Position numbers and translations under genes: made by a program. Of a stretch of 64,000 bases of DNA, positions 1 through 8,103 are shown piece by piece. The notes beneath the pieces were generated by a model, which was not told the DNA's origin, did no database searches, and was given only the letters and a program-made list of their open reading frames with translations. This stretch comes from Microbacterium sp. KUDC0406 (GTDB lineage: Bacteria > Actinomycetota > Actinomycetes > Actinomycetales > Microbacteriaceae), in contig NZ_CP091138.1 in NCBI RefSeq assembly GCF_021582875.1, positions 1,860,001-1,924,000 of the forward strand, written 5' to 3'. The first letter of the stretch is position 1. The number at the start of each line of letters is the position of its first letter.

Positions 1-1173
1 CGCAAGACGTTCCGCACCGCTGCTCTGCTCTCAGCATCCGTTCTCCTGCTCGCCGGTTGCAGCCAGACCGGCGGAGGCTCAGAAGGCAGTGCGGATGGCG
101 GGCTGAAGGGCAGCGGCTCCGGCGACACCTGCACCATCGACGGCACCGTGCCCGTCGCGGCGGCGCTCAGCCTGACCGGCGCGGCGGCGAGCTACGGCGA
201 GTCCCAGCAGAAGGGGCTCGAGCTGGCGGCCGAAGAGCTGAACGCGCAGGACGGCGTGAAGTACAAGCTCACCGTCGAGGACGACGGCACCGACCCGCGG
301 CAGGCGATCGGCCTGTTCGAGCAGTTCGTCGGCGACGGCACCAGCCTGGTGATCGGCCCCACCCTGTCGAACACCGCGTTCCAGGCGCAGCCGGTCGCGC
401 AGGACGGCGGTCTGCCGGTGCTCGCGATCTCGAACACCGCTGCGGGCATCACCGAGCAGGGCGACTTCATCTTCCGCGACTCGCTCACCGAGGGACAGGT
501 GATCCCGCAGACGATCGCGGCGGCCACCGAGAAGCAGGACCTGAAGAAGGTCGTGGTGATGTACTCGAACGACGACGCCTTCACCAAGTCGGGCTACGAC
601 GTGATGGCGCAGTCGCTCGAGGACAACGGCGTGGAGGTCGCCGACACGCTCACCTTCTCGGTGAAGGACACCGACTTCCGCAGCCTGCTCACCGCGGCGA
701 AGCAGAAGAACCCCGACGCGCTCGTCGTCTCAGCGCTGATCGAGGCGGCGATCCCGCTGGTCACCCAGGCCCGTGAGCTCGGCATCGACGTGTCGATCAT
801 CGGCGGCAACGGCTTCAACAACCCGCAGCTGATGGCGGATGCCGGCGACGCGGCCGAGGGCGTCATCGTCGGCGCAGCCTGGAACTCGGCGTCCGACAGC
901 CCGGAGAACACCGCGTTCATGGAGGCGTTCCAGAAGAAGTTCGACTCCGCGCCCGACCAGTTCGCCGCCCAGGCCTACACCGGCCTGAAGGTCGTCGACC
1001 ACGCCGTGCGCACCAACTGCTCCGGCGAGCGCGACGACATCCGTGACGGGCTGACCAAGGTCAAGGACCTGCCCACCCCGCTCGGGTCGCTCAGCATCAA
1101 CGAGAACCGCGACGCCGAGCACGCCGCCGTGGTGCAGATCGTGCAGGACGGGAAGTTCGCGGTCCTGAACTGA
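1..1173 (+). CDS. Branched-chain amino acid-type ABC substrate-binding lipoprotein (5' truncated)
   Basis: Extracytoplasmic type I periplasmic-binding lipoprotein of the Leu/Ile/Val-BP (LivJ/LivK, Peripla_BP_6) family, which captures the ligand for the LivHMGF transporter encoded directly downstream. Reading begins in frame at base 1, so the start codon lies just outside the window. The visible part opens with a signal peptide (RKTFRTAALLSASVLLL) and a lipobox LAGC whose cysteine is codon 20 (bases 58-60), followed by a Gly/Ser-rich tether and then the binding fold starting PVAAALSLTG. The C-terminal lobe (GLKVVDHAVR, DDIRDGLTKV) is family-typical. The gene ends 28 bp before livH. The ligand is unknown; the oxidase at the end of the operon hints at amino acids or 2-hydroxy acids (inference). 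Confidence 0.93.
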   Translation, partial: RKTFRTAALLSASVLLLAGCSQTGGGSEGSADGGLKGSGSGDTCTIDGTVPVAAALSLTGAAASYGESQQKGLELAAEELNAQDGVKYKLTVEDDGTDPRQAIGLFEQFVGDGTSLVIGPTLSNTAFQAQPVAQDGGLPVLAISNTAAGITEQGDFIFRDSLTEGQVIPQTIAAATEKQDLKKVVVMYSNDDAFTKSGYDVMAQSLEDNGVEVADTLTFSVKDTDFRSLLTAAKQKNPDALVVSALIEAAIPLVTQARELGIDVSIIGGNGFNNPQLMADAGDAAEGVIVGAAWNSASDSPENTAFMEAFQKKFDSAPDQFAAQAYTGLKVVDHAVRTNCSGERDDIRDGLTKVKDLPTPLGSLSINENRDAEHAAVVQIVQDGKFAVLN

Positions 1174-1201
1174 CGCCGTCCGCTCCACAGAGGGAACCAC
1201 C

Positions 1202-2077
1202 ATGCAGCAGCTGCTGAACGGCCTGTTCCTCGGCTCGATCTACGCCCTTTTCGCCATCGGATTCACGTTGGTGTTCGGCATCCTGGATCGGCTGAACCTG
1301 GCCCATCCCGCGGTCTTCACCGCCTCGGCGTTCGTGGGCATCTGGGTCAGCGATGCCTTCGACCTGCCGATCGCCCTCGTGCTCGTCATCGTGTTCGCCT
1401 TCGGGGCGGTGATGGGTCTGCTCATCGAGCGCATCGCGTTCCGCCCGCTCAAGGACCGGCCGGATGCGCACTTCGCGGGGCTGATCTCGTCAATCGCGAT
1501 GGCGGGCATGATCGTGGCGCTGCTGCAGGCCGCCTTCGGCCCGAACACGCGGCGGTTCCCTCCCGGCACCGTCTCGGAGAGCACCGTCGAGTTCGCCGGT
1601 CTCACCGCCAGCGTGCTGCAGATCGGCATCCTGGTGGTGTCGCTGGGCCTGATGGTGGCGCTGAGTCTGCTGGTGCACCGCTCGTCGCTGGGCCGCTCGA
1701 TGCGCGCGGTCGCCGAGAACCCCACCGCCGCGCGAGTGCTGGGGGTGAACGTCGATCGGGTCACCGCCCTGACATTCGCCATCTCGACCGCGCTCGGCGC
1801 CGTGGCCGGCGTGCTGTTCGCGCTGAACGTGAACAGCGCCCAGCTCGGCATGGGCAGTGCGATCGAGTTGAAGGGCCTCGCGGTGATCATCGTCGGAGGC
1901 ATGGGGTCGCTGTCGGGCTCGCTCGTAGGCGGCCTCATCCTCGGCGTCGCCGAGGTGTTCGCGATCCAGTACATCGGCTCGAGCTGGCGCGATCTGATCG
2001 CGTTCGCGCTGCTGTTCCTCATTCTGCTGGTGCGGCCGCAGGGCCTGTTCGGCAAGCGCCGGGTGCGGGAGGTGTGA
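1202..2077 (+). CDS. livH: LivH-type ABC importer permease
   Basis: Inner-membrane permease of a branched-chain amino acid (HAAT family) ABC importer, 291 aa, about eight hydrophobic segments. It starts MQQLLNGLFLGSIYALFAIG, the characteristic LivH N-terminus, and contains the cytoplasmic coupling segment around RSMRAVAENPTAARVLGVNV (residues ~165-185) and the GGMGSLSGSLVGG stretch near the C-terminus, both family hallmarks. The start is ATG 1202, preceded by AGAGGGAACC. Only 1 bp separates its stop from the next gene, so the two are co-transcribed and probably translationally coupled. Substrate specificity cannot be read from a permease. Confidence 0.94.
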   Translation: MQQLLNGLFLGSIYALFAIGFTLVFGILDRLNLAHPAVFTASAFVGIWVSDAFDLPIALVLVIVFAFGAVMGLLIERIAFRPLKDRPDAHFAGLISSIAMAGMIVALLQAAFGPNTRRFPPGTVSESTVEFAGLTASVLQIGILVVSLGLMVALSLLVHRSSLGRSMRAVAENPTAARVLGVNVDRVTALTFAISTALGAVAGVLFALNVNSAQLGMGSAIELKGLAVIIVGGMGSLSGSLVGGLILGVAEVFAIQYIGSSWRDLIAFALLFLILLVRPQGLFGKRRVREV

Positions 2078-2078
2078 C

Positions 2079-3797
2079 GTGTTCACCGAGTCCACACTGG
2101 TCTTCATCGCGCTGAACGCGATCTTCGCGTACTCGTTCTACGCCGTACTCGTGGCCGGGCAGCTCAGCCTCGGACAGGCCGGGTTCGCGGGGCTGGCCGG
2201 CTTCACCGCCGCGGCCCTCACGCCCCCGCCTCTGCAGTGGGGACCACTGCCGACGCTGCTGTTCGCCATGGCGGTCGGGATGCTGGTCGGCGCGGTCACC
2301 GCGGTGATCCTCGGCCTGCCCACGATGCGGCTGCGCGGTGTGTATCTCGCGATCGCGACGCTCGGATTCGCCGAGGCGATCCGCATCATCATCATCAACT
2401 CCTCCTGGACCGGCGGCGCACAGGGCATGCCGGTGCCGAAGGTGCTCACGCCGGCGATCGCCTGGATCGTCCTCGCGGTGGTCACCTACTGGTTCGCCCG
2501 GCAGTCCAGGTCTCGATACGGCCGGGCACTCGAGGCGATCCGCGAGGACGAATTGGCCGCCCGCTCGCTCGGCGTCAACGTCAGCGGCCACCGGCTGTCG
2601 GCGTTCATCGCCGCGGGAGTGCTGGCCGGCCTGTACGGCGTGATGTGGGCGTACTACGTGCGCCTGATCGCCCCCGAGGACTTCGGGTTCAGCGCGGCGA
2701 TCGACGGCCTCGTCACCGCGGTCGTCGGCGGCACGGCCAACTTCGTCGGTCCGCTCCTGGGCAGCGGGTTCCAGACGCTGCTGCCCGAGATTCAACGCGC
2801 GATCGGCATCGAGGCGGGCTGGATCCGCCCGTTCCTGTCGGGTCTGCTGCTGCTCGTGGTCATCCTGTATCTGCCGGGCGGTCTGGCCAGCCTCATCCCG
2901 CGGCGCCGGCAGAAGGTCGATGTCTCGACGATCGACGCGGACGCCGCCGGGCTCGCGCTGCGCGAGCACCCGGCGAAGGGCGAGATCGTCGCAGAGCTGA
3001 AGGGACTCTCGAAGGAGTACGGCGGCGTGCACGCGGTGCGCGGCGTCGACCTCACTGTGCGCAGCGGCGATGTGGTGGGGCTGATCGGCCCGAACGGCGC
3101 GGGCAAGACCACCCTGGTGAACATGATCTCGGGACTGATCCCGCCCTCGGGCGGCACCGCCAGCGTCCTGGGCGTGCGCGTCGGGCGCACCGCGGTGCAC
3201 AGGATCGCGGCAGCGGGCGTGACCCGCACCTTCCAGCACTCCAAACTGTTCAACAGGCTCACCGCGCTCGAGAACGTGCTGATCGGCGCGCACCTGGTGG
3301 CCCGGCCGACGTTCCTGCGCAGGCTGCTCTGGCTGCCGTCGGCGCGTCGCGACGAGCGCACCGCCCTCGCACATGCCGCGCAGTGCCTGCGCCGGGTGGG
3401 GATGCTCGACCGCGCGAACGTCACCGCGAAGGCCCTCTCGTACGGCGACCAGCGCCGGCTGGAGATCGCCAGGGCTCTGGCCGCCGATCCCACTCTGCTG
3501 ATCCTCGACGAGCCGGCTGCCGGCATGAACCACGTCGAGGCCGCCGAGTTGTCGGAGCTGATCCGCCAGCTCGCCGCCGACGGGCTGACGATCATCTTCA
3601 TCGAGCACAACGTCGGGATGGTGCTGAGCACCTGCGACCATATCGTCGTGCTGAACTTCGGCGAGGTGCTCGCCGATGGAACGCCGGCCGAGATCGCCGC
3701 GGACGAGCGGGTCATCGAGGCCTATCTCGGCGCCGCTTCGCAGGACGACGGATCGGATGCGGCGACCGCCGCCACGCCGGGGAAGGAGGACGTGTGA
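2079..3797 (+). CDS. Fused LivM permease - LivG ATPase of the ABC importer
   Basis: One 572-aa polypeptide carries two functions normally made as separate subunits. Residues ~1-285 are a LivM-type permease (LRGVYLAIATLGFAEAIRIII, then the coupling region RYGRALEAIREDELAARSLG). Residues ~305-555 are a LivG-type ATPase with Walker A GPNGAGKTT, a signature region LSYGDQRRLEIARAL, Walker B LLILDEPAAGMN and the switch region IEHNVGMV. The signature lacks the classic SGG, as is common in LivG. The start is GTG 2079. The stop overlaps the downstream ATG (TGATG). No homopolymer frameshift is needed to produce the fusion. LivM-LivG fusions are known in actinobacteria, so I consider it real. Confidence 0.93.
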   Translation: MFTESTLVFIALNAIFAYSFYAVLVAGQLSLGQAGFAGLAGFTAAALTPPPLQWGPLPTLLFAMAVGMLVGAVTAVILGLPTMRLRGVYLAIATLGFAEAIRIIIINSSWTGGAQGMPVPKVLTPAIAWIVLAVVTYWFARQSRSRYGRALEAIREDELAARSLGVNVSGHRLSAFIAAGVLAGLYGVMWAYYVRLIAPEDFGFSAAIDGLVTAVVGGTANFVGPLLGSGFQTLLPEIQRAIGIEAGWIRPFLSGLLLLVVILYLPGGLASLIPRRRQKVDVSTIDADAAGLALREHPAKGEIVAELKGLSKEYGGVHAVRGVDLTVRSGDVVGLIGPNGAGKTTLVNMISGLIPPSGGTASVLGVRVGRTAVHRIAAAGVTRTFQHSKLFNRLTALENVLIGAHLVARPTFLRRLLWLPSARRDERTALAHAAQCLRRVGMLDRANVTAKALSYGDQRRLEIARALAADPTLLILDEPAAGMNHVEAAELSELIRQLAADGLTIIFIEHNVGMVLSTCDHIVVLNFGEVLADGTPAEIAADERVIEAYLGAASQDDGSDAATAATPGKEDV

Positions 3798-4576
3798 TGG
3801 CCGGACCGCTGCTGAGCGTACAGGATCTCACCGTCTCGTACGGCCGGGTGGAGGCCGTGCGCGGTGTCTCGTTCGACGTCGAGGCCGGGTCGCTGGTCAC
3901 CCTCGTAGGTGCGAACGGCGCCGGGAAGTCGTCGATCATCAATGCGGTCTCGGGGTTGGTGCGCCCCTCCGGCGGACGCATCCTCTTCGACGGCGACGAC
4001 ATCACCCGCGCCAAGTCGCACAGGCTGGTGCCGCGCGGGCTGGTGCAGGTGCCGGAGGGCCGTCAAGTGCTGGCCACCATGACGATCACCGAGAACCTGC
4101 AGGTGGGCGCCCGCTCGCACGGCCGAGGCGCCGGGGCCGCGATCGACGAGATCTACCGGCGCTTCCCGGTGCTCGGGGAGCGCCGCAGGCTGCCTGCCGG
4201 ATCGCTGTCCGGTGGCGAGCAGCAGATGCTCGCCATCGCACGCGCCATGCTCGCCCGGCCACGTCTCGTACTGATGGACGAGCCGTCGATGGGTCTGGCC
4301 CCGAAGATCGTCGACGAGGTGTTCGCCGTCATCGAAGAGGTGCGCGCGGGCGGCACGACGGTGCTGCTCGTGGAGCAGAACGCCCGCAGGGCGCTGCAGG
4401 CCGCCGACGAGGGACACATCCTGCAGAACGGCGAGATCGCGCGCTCCGGCAAGGCGTCAGATCTGCTCGCCGACGACGACATCATCCAGGCCTACCTGGG
4501 CACCGGCAGCGGCGGTCCCGCACCGGTCGAGGCCGAGGAAGCGGCCGCAGATGCTCCGGAGGGCCCGGGCTCGTGA
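3797..4576 (+). CDS. livF: LivF-type ABC importer ATPase
   Basis: Second nucleotide-binding subunit of the importer, 259 aa, which would pair with the LivG half of the preceding fusion protein. The features are complete: Walker A GANGAGKSS (~res 37-45), the Q-loop region VPEGRQVLATMTITENL typical of LivF, signature LSGGEQQMLAIARAM, Walker B LVLMDEPSMGLAP and switch LLVEQNARRAL. An Ala/Glu-rich tail of about 25 residues is unusual but not informative. The ATG at 3797 overlaps the previous stop, and its own stop overlaps the GTG of the oxidase gene (GTGA), so five genes in a row form a tightly coupled operon. Confidence 0.95.
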   Translation: MAGPLLSVQDLTVSYGRVEAVRGVSFDVEAGSLVTLVGANGAGKSSIINAVSGLVRPSGGRILFDGDDITRAKSHRLVPRGLVQVPEGRQVLATMTITENLQVGARSHGRGAGAAIDEIYRRFPVLGERRRLPAGSLSGGEQQMLAIARAMLARPRLVLMDEPSMGLAPKIVDEVFAVIEEVRAGGTTVLLVEQNARRALQAADEGHILQNGEIARSGKASDLLADDDIIQAYLGTGSGGPAPVEAEEAAADAPEGPGS

Positions 4577-5790
4577 CCCGTCGCATCCGCCGCCGGGTGC
4601 CGACCTGGGGTGCCGTGGCCCCGCTGCTCGGATTCCGCCGACCGGTGTGGAACAGCGTGGATCGCAGGCTCGCGCAGGCGCTGTCCGTGAAGGACCTCGC
4701 CCGCATCGCGCGGCGCACCACGCCCCGGTCGGTGTTCGACTACGTGCACGGGGCGGCCGAGGACGAGCTGAGCATCGCCCGCGCCCGGCGGGCGTTTGCG
4801 CAGGTCGAGTTCGAGCCGCGTGTGCTGCACGACGTGGCCGAGGTCGACACATCGACGACGATCCTCGGCCGCGCGGCATCCCTGCCGCTGATCCTGGCGC
4901 CCACCGGATTCACCCGGATGATGCATCACGAGGGCGAGATCGCGGTGGCGAGTGCCGCCGCCCGCGCCGGCGTGCCGTACACGCTGTCCACGATGGGGAC
5001 GACGTCGCCGCGAGAGCTGAAGCAGGCGGTGCCGCACGGCGACGACTGGTTCCAGCTTTACCTCTGGAAGGACCGCGACGGCACCCGGCGACTGGTCGAC
5101 GAGGCGCGCAGCGCCGGCTACGACACCCTGGTCCTCACCGTCGACACTCCGGTCGCGGGCAACAGGCTGCGCGACGCACGCAACGGCCTCACCATCCCTC
5201 CGACGCTGAACCCGAAGACGATCTGGGACATGGCGTGGCATCCGGCGTGGTGGTTCAACGTGCTCACCACCGATCCGATCGAGTTCGCCAGCCTGCGGTC
5301 GTTCGACGGCACGGTCGCCGAGCTTGTGGCGAAGATGTTCGACCCGAGCCTGAAGATCGAGGACCTGGCCTGGCTGCGCGAGGAGTGGTCGGGCAGGCTC
5401 GTTGTCAAGGGCATCCAGTCGGTCGCCGATGCCCGGCGAGTCGTTGACGCCGGTGCCGATGCGCTGGTGGTCTCGAACCACGGGGGCCGCCAGCTGGATC
5501 GCGCACCCACTCCCCTGCGGCTGCTGCCCGAGGTCGCCGCGGCGGTCGGCGACGATGCCGAGATCTTCCTCGACACCGGCATCCTCTCCGGCGCGGACGT
5601 GCTCGCCGCCGTCGGCCTCGGCGCCGACGCCTGCATGGTCGGCCGCGCGTATCTGTACGGTCTGATGGCCGGCGGCGAGCGGGGTGTCGACCGGATGCTG
5701 CAGCTGATGCGCGCCGAGGCGGTGCGCACCATGCAGCTCACCGGGGTCTCAACGATCGCCGAGCTGCGCGGACGCGTGCGCCTGAGCTGA
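4573..5790 (+). CDS. FMN-dependent 2-hydroxy-acid oxidase/dehydrogenase (LldD family)
   Basis: A 405-aa TIM-barrel flavoenzyme that oxidises L-2-hydroxy acids (lactate, glycolate, mandelate or longer) to 2-oxo acids. Seen: the N-terminal FDYVHGAAEDEL block, FMN-binding PLILAPTGFTRMMH and QLYLWKDRD, TVDTPVAGNRLRDARNGL, the active-site SNHGGRQLD (catalytic His and Arg near residue 302), and the phosphate-binding LDTGILSGADVLAAVGLGA and MVGRAYLYGL. The start GTG 4573 overlaps the livF stop; a few basic residues precede the conserved domain. Its place as last gene of a Liv importer operon suggests that the imported compound, or a product of it, is a 2-hydroxy acid (inference). Mycofactocin-type LldD homologues look similar, but no mycofactocin genes are nearby. 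Confidence 0.9.
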   Translation: MTRRIRRRVPTWGAVAPLLGFRRPVWNSVDRRLAQALSVKDLARIARRTTPRSVFDYVHGAAEDELSIARARRAFAQVEFEPRVLHDVAEVDTSTTILGRAASLPLILAPTGFTRMMHHEGEIAVASAAARAGVPYTLSTMGTTSPRELKQAVPHGDDWFQLYLWKDRDGTRRLVDEARSAGYDTLVLTVDTPVAGNRLRDARNGLTIPPTLNPKTIWDMAWHPAWWFNVLTTDPIEFASLRSFDGTVAELVAKMFDPSLKIEDLAWLREEWSGRLVVKGIQSVADARRVVDAGADALVVSNHGGRQLDRAPTPLRLLPEVAAAVGDDAEIFLDTGILSGADVLAAVGLGADACMVGRAYLYGLMAGGERGVDRMLQLMRAEAVRTMQLTGVSTIAELRGRVRLS

Positions 5791-5825
5791 TCTGCTCCAG
5801 GCCCGCCGTGCCCGCCCACTCCCGC

Positions 5826-5885
5826 ATGAGGGGTCAGGAGATGTCGGGTCTGCGGGCTCTGATGCCGCGATCTCTGACCCCTCAT
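5826..5885. terminator. Long hairpin after the liv-oxidase operon
   Basis: ATGAGGGGTCAGGAGAT (5826-5842) pairs with ATCTCTGACCCCTCAT (5870-5885), leaving one bulged base and a ~27-nt loop that can pair further. It lies 36 bp after the oxidase stop and 62 bp before the next start. There is no U-tract, which is usual for intergenic hairpins in this window. Probable terminator or 3'-end stabiliser. Confidence 0.6.
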
Positions 5886-5934
5886 CCGAATCGGTGGGGC
5901 GGGGCGCGGACTGGTCGTGGTCCGAGGCCGGGCG

Positions 5935-5947
5935 TAGCCTGTCGGCA
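5935..5947 (+). promoter_or_regulatory. Leaderless promoter -10 box of the MmcQ/YjbR gene
   Basis: TAGCCT (5935-5940) is followed by exactly six bases and then the ATG at 5947. No Shine-Dalgarno sequence is present. Transcription would begin at or one base before the A of ATG. The same geometry recurs at six other genes in this window. Confidence 0.55.
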
Positions 5948-6357
5948 TGGCGACGCTCGACGATGTGCGCAGGATCGCGCTGGAGTTTCCGCGGGTCTCC
6001 GAGAAGACCGAGGGGCACGGCGGCGGGGCGTCCTGGCGCACGGCGGCCGGGATGCTCGCCTGGGAGCGGCCGCCTCGCAAGCACGACCTCGAGCAGCTGG
6101 ACGCGCTCGGCCGGGAGTGGCCGGAAGGGCTGATCATCGGCATCCGCGTCGACGGTGAGCAGGCCAAGGCGGCCCTGCTGGAGACCTACCCCGACGTGTT
6201 CTTCACGATCCCGCACTTCGACGGATACCCCGCTGTGCTGACCCGCGTCGACGCGATCGACGAGCAGCTGCTGCGCGAGACCCTGACGGATGCCTGGCTG
6301 CTGCGCGTGCCCCGCACGGTCGCGAAGGCGTGGCTCGCCGAGCACGGACTGGAGTAG
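5947..6357 (+). CDS. MmcQ/YjbR-family (DUF419) DNA-binding-fold protein
   Basis: Small cytosolic protein of 136 aa with the CyaY-like MmcQ/YjbR fold. It opens MATLDDVRRIALEFPRVSEK and has the conserved core WERPPRK, IGIRVDGEQAKAALLE, FFTIPHFDGYPAVLTRVDAI, and a C-terminal AWLLRVPRTVAKAWLAEHGL helix. The molecular role of the family is not settled; DNA binding has been proposed from structure. It appears to be transcribed alone from a leaderless promoter and converges on the HAD gene only 3 bp away (stop at 6357, opposing stop at 6361). Confidence 0.85.
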   Translation: MATLDDVRRIALEFPRVSEKTEGHGGGASWRTAAGMLAWERPPRKHDLEQLDALGREWPEGLIIGIRVDGEQAKAALLETYPDVFFTIPHFDGYPAVLTRVDAIDEQLLRETLTDAWLLRVPRTVAKAWLAEHGLE

Positions 6358-6360
6358 CGC

Positions 6361-6985
6361 TCAGTCGGCGAGGAACTCCTCGATCGCGGCGATCGTCGAG
6401 GCGTTCTCGCGCTGCAGGACGCCGCGGATGCCGACGCCGGCGGCGCCGTCGATCGAGTGCTGTCTGTCGTCGATGAAGAGCACGTCCGTCGGCATCCGCG
6501 TCCAGCTTCTCCAGCGCGAGCAGGTAGGCCTGCGGGTCCGGCTTGTTCACGCCCTGCTCGTGGCTGTAGCAGATCGGGTCGAAGATCTCGGAGAAGCCGT
6601 AGCGGCGCTCCTCCTCCTCCCTCGCGCCGTCGACGGAGTTCGACAGGATCGCCAGGCCCGCTCGCCCCTGCAATGAACGGGCGTGTTCGATCAGCTCCGT
6701 GTTCCCCGTGCCGCAGTAGGTGTCCCAGAAATCAGCGCGCATCGCGTCCCGGTCGTCGGAGGCGAGGTTCAGCGCTGCACCCAAGCGCTGCCAGAACTCA
6801 TCCGCACGTCCGGTCACGAGATCGATCGGCGGGAGTTCGGCCCTTTCGATCAGCACGTCGAAGTCGGTCTCGTCGATGCCGGCTCGTTCCCGCCAGCGAC
6901 CCCACCACTCGTCCTGCCAGGCATCGTCGTCGACGATCTCGAGCACGCCGCCGATGTCGAACAGGATCCACTTCTTCGCGGTCAT
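6361..6985 (-). CDS. HAD-superfamily hydrolase (apparent frameshift)
   Basis: Cytosolic HAD-like phosphatase, ~208 aa once repaired. N-terminal motif I is ILFDIGGVLEIVDDD, with Asp-to-Gly at the second catalytic position (DIGGV rather than DxDGT), a variant seen in epoxide-hydrolase-like HADs. Motif II ILSNSVDG and motif III NKPDPQAYLLAL are present. Near 6495-6502 the frame breaks: continuing in the -1 frame gives VLFIDDRQHSIDGAAGVGIRG, which is motif IV, and then a normal stop at 6361. The most economical repair restores two Cs to give a CCCC run. I treat it as an intact gene with a sequence error; a real pseudogene cannot be excluded. Start ATG 6985 (MTAKKWILFD). It is divergent from the HTH gene at 7148. 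Confidence 0.8.
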
Positions 6986-7101
6986 GCGCCCTCCCTCAGT
7001 ACTGCGCGGGCGCGGCGAAGGCGGGCGAGAGGACGGCGACACGATCTCCAGGACGAGCTTTCGGGGGAATCAGCACCCGCCCACCCTGTCACACGACCAG
7101 C

Positions 7102-7147
7102 GTCAATGAAGGTTGACATCATCCGTGTGTCAACCTAGATTGACACC
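7102..7147 (+). promoter_or_regulatory. Promoter with two GTCAA-N6-TTGAC operators
   Basis: Two 16-bp palindromes, GTCAATGAAGGTTGAC (7102-7117) and GTCAACCTAGATTGAC (7129-7144), lie 27 bp apart centre to centre. Overlaid on them is a near-consensus promoter: TTGACA (7113-7118), a 17-bp spacer, TAGATT (7136-7141), and then ATG after six bases. The -35 sits in operator 1 and the -10 in operator 2, so a protein bound at either site would block polymerase. The likely ligand is the HTH protein that follows (inference). The divergent HAD gene starts at 6985. Confidence 0.7.
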
Positions 7148-7354
7148 ATGACCACGCGAACCGCGATCTCCACCGACCCCGAGGGCGAGCCACTGGCCGA
7201 GCTGCACCGGCTCACCGGCATCCGTCGCGAACTCGCGCGCGCTGAAGAGGCACAGGTGCGCAAGGCGCGCATGACCGGGTATTCCTGGCAGGCGATCGCG
7301 AGCGCTCTCGGCATCTCGAAGCAGGCCGCGCACAAGCGGTACGGTCGCCAGTAG
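7148..7354 (+). CDS. Small helix-turn-helix protein (68 aa)
   Basis: Unnamed 68-aa protein. Residues ~43-66 form a helix-turn-helix: YSWQAIASALGISKQAAHKRYG, resembling AsiR/sigma-like and AsnC-like HTH segments. Residues ~15-40 are a charged amphipathic helix (LHRLTGIRRELARAEEAQVRKARM) that could dimerise. Such one-domain HTH proteins are common in Microbacteriaceae and have no assigned function. It starts at ATG 7148 without a ribosome-binding site, directly after a -10 box, so the mRNA is probably leaderless. The paired operators upstream suggest autorepression. Confidence 0.8.
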   Translation: MTTRTAISTDPEGEPLAELHRLTGIRRELARAEEAQVRKARMTGYSWQAIASALGISKQAAHKRYGRQ

Positions 7355-7382
7355 CCGGCCTGCCGACGAACGGCGCTCGCAA

Positions 7383-7757
7383 TCAGAGAACGATGACGTC
7401 GCAGTACCGCTCTGCAGTCTTCGCCAGTCGCCGGTCGAGCGTCACGAGCGGGACCCCAAGCGCTTCCGCCAGGGCGACGTAGCCGGCGTCATACGCTGAG
7501 ATGTCGTGACGCATGGCCCAGATGCGCGGCAGAAGCTGCCGCACCGGATGCCGCTCGATCTCGAGTGACGCGAAGACATCAAGAGCCTCCCTCGCCACAT
7601 GCTGCGGCATGTCGTGGTGCAGTGCCCTGCGACGAAGCACCGAGAGCACCTCCAGGTCCAGTCCGGCATGGGCGTGGAACGCCCCGTCCAGGCTCCACTC
7701 GAGCTCACCTCCGACGAGTTCGACGATCGTGGACGCGTCAAGAACCAGTGCCGGCAT
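7383..7757 (-). CDS. PIN-domain toxin (VapC-like)
   Basis: A 124-aa PIN-domain ribonuclease, probably the toxin of a type II toxin-antitoxin pair. The start MPALVLDASTIVELVGG carries the first metal-binding Asp. The middle has the conserved acidic helix region (HVAREALDVFASLEI), and the C-terminal block ISAYDAGYVALAEALGVPLVTLDRRLAKTAE carries the remaining conserved acidic residues (YDAxYVALAE, TLDRRL). Its ATG (7757) lies inside the 3' end of the antitoxin gene (20-bp overlap), so translation is coupled. No other signs of mobility are nearby. Confidence 0.9.
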   Translation of the reverse strand: MPALVLDASTIVELVGGELEWSLDGAFHAHAGLDLEVLSVLRRRALHHDMPQHVAREALDVFASLEIERHPVRQLLPRIWAMRHDISAYDAGYVALAEALGVPLVTLDRRLAKTAERYCDVIVL

Positions 7758-8046
7758 CCCGCACCGCCCCATCCCGCTGCGCATCGCGTCGTTCCAGTTC
7801 TGACTCGCGCTCGGCCCGCACCTCATGGAGCGTCCCGAGGATCTCCTCACGCGTCATCGCCGCACCGCCTGCGATCCGCCGCGCACGTGCAGCTGCCAGG
7901 ATCTCGGCGTTGCTGCGGTACCTCACGAGCCGTTCCAGTTCACGAGCGACATAGTCGGACAGCGACATGCGCTCGGCCGCCGCACGTTCCTTGAGACGCG
8001 CGTGGACCTCATCGGGAAGATTCCTCACCTGAAGCATGCGAGACAT
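7738..8046 (-). CDS. Ribbon-helix-helix antitoxin (VapB/FitA-like)
   Basis: A 102-aa partner of the PIN toxin. The N-terminus MSRMLQVRNLPDEVHARLKERAAAERMSLSDYVARELERL is a FitA/Arc-type ribbon-helix-helix, which binds DNA as a dimer. The C-terminal half (AAMTREEILGTLHEVRAERE) is a charged tail that would wrap the toxin. Two in-frame starts are possible, 8046 and 8037. I prefer 8046, because it is preceded by GGAAG and keeps the full beta strand. Expected to repress its own operon through the palindrome at 8060. Confidence 0.88.
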   Translation of the reverse strand: MSRMLQVRNLPDEVHARLKERAAAERMSLSDYVARELERLVRYRSNAEILAAARARRIAGGAAMTREEILGTLHEVRAERESELERRDAQRDGAVRDAGTGS

Positions 8047-8059
8047 GCTTCCATCGTCA

Positions 8060-8074
8060 CATGTGCTGCACATG
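8060..8074 (-). promoter_or_regulatory. Palindromic operator of the VapBC-like pair
   Basis: CATGTGCTGCACATG is a perfect 15-bp palindrome (odd centre), 13 bp upstream of the antitoxin start. Position and symmetry suit a ribbon-helix-helix autorepressor. No other gene is likely to use it: the next gene upstream ends at 8104 on the same strand. Confidence 0.6.
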
Positions 8075-8103
8075 CACTCAAGAGCAATCTGTGGATAACT
8101 CGC

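Noticed and set aside
2019..3641. Long antisense frame over the LivM-LivG fusion
   Set aside because: No recognisable domain; a consequence of GC3 bias on the coding strand.
4573..5790. Mycofactocin-associated dehydrogenase
   Set aside because: No mycofactocin maturation genes nearby; the Liv operon context explains it better.
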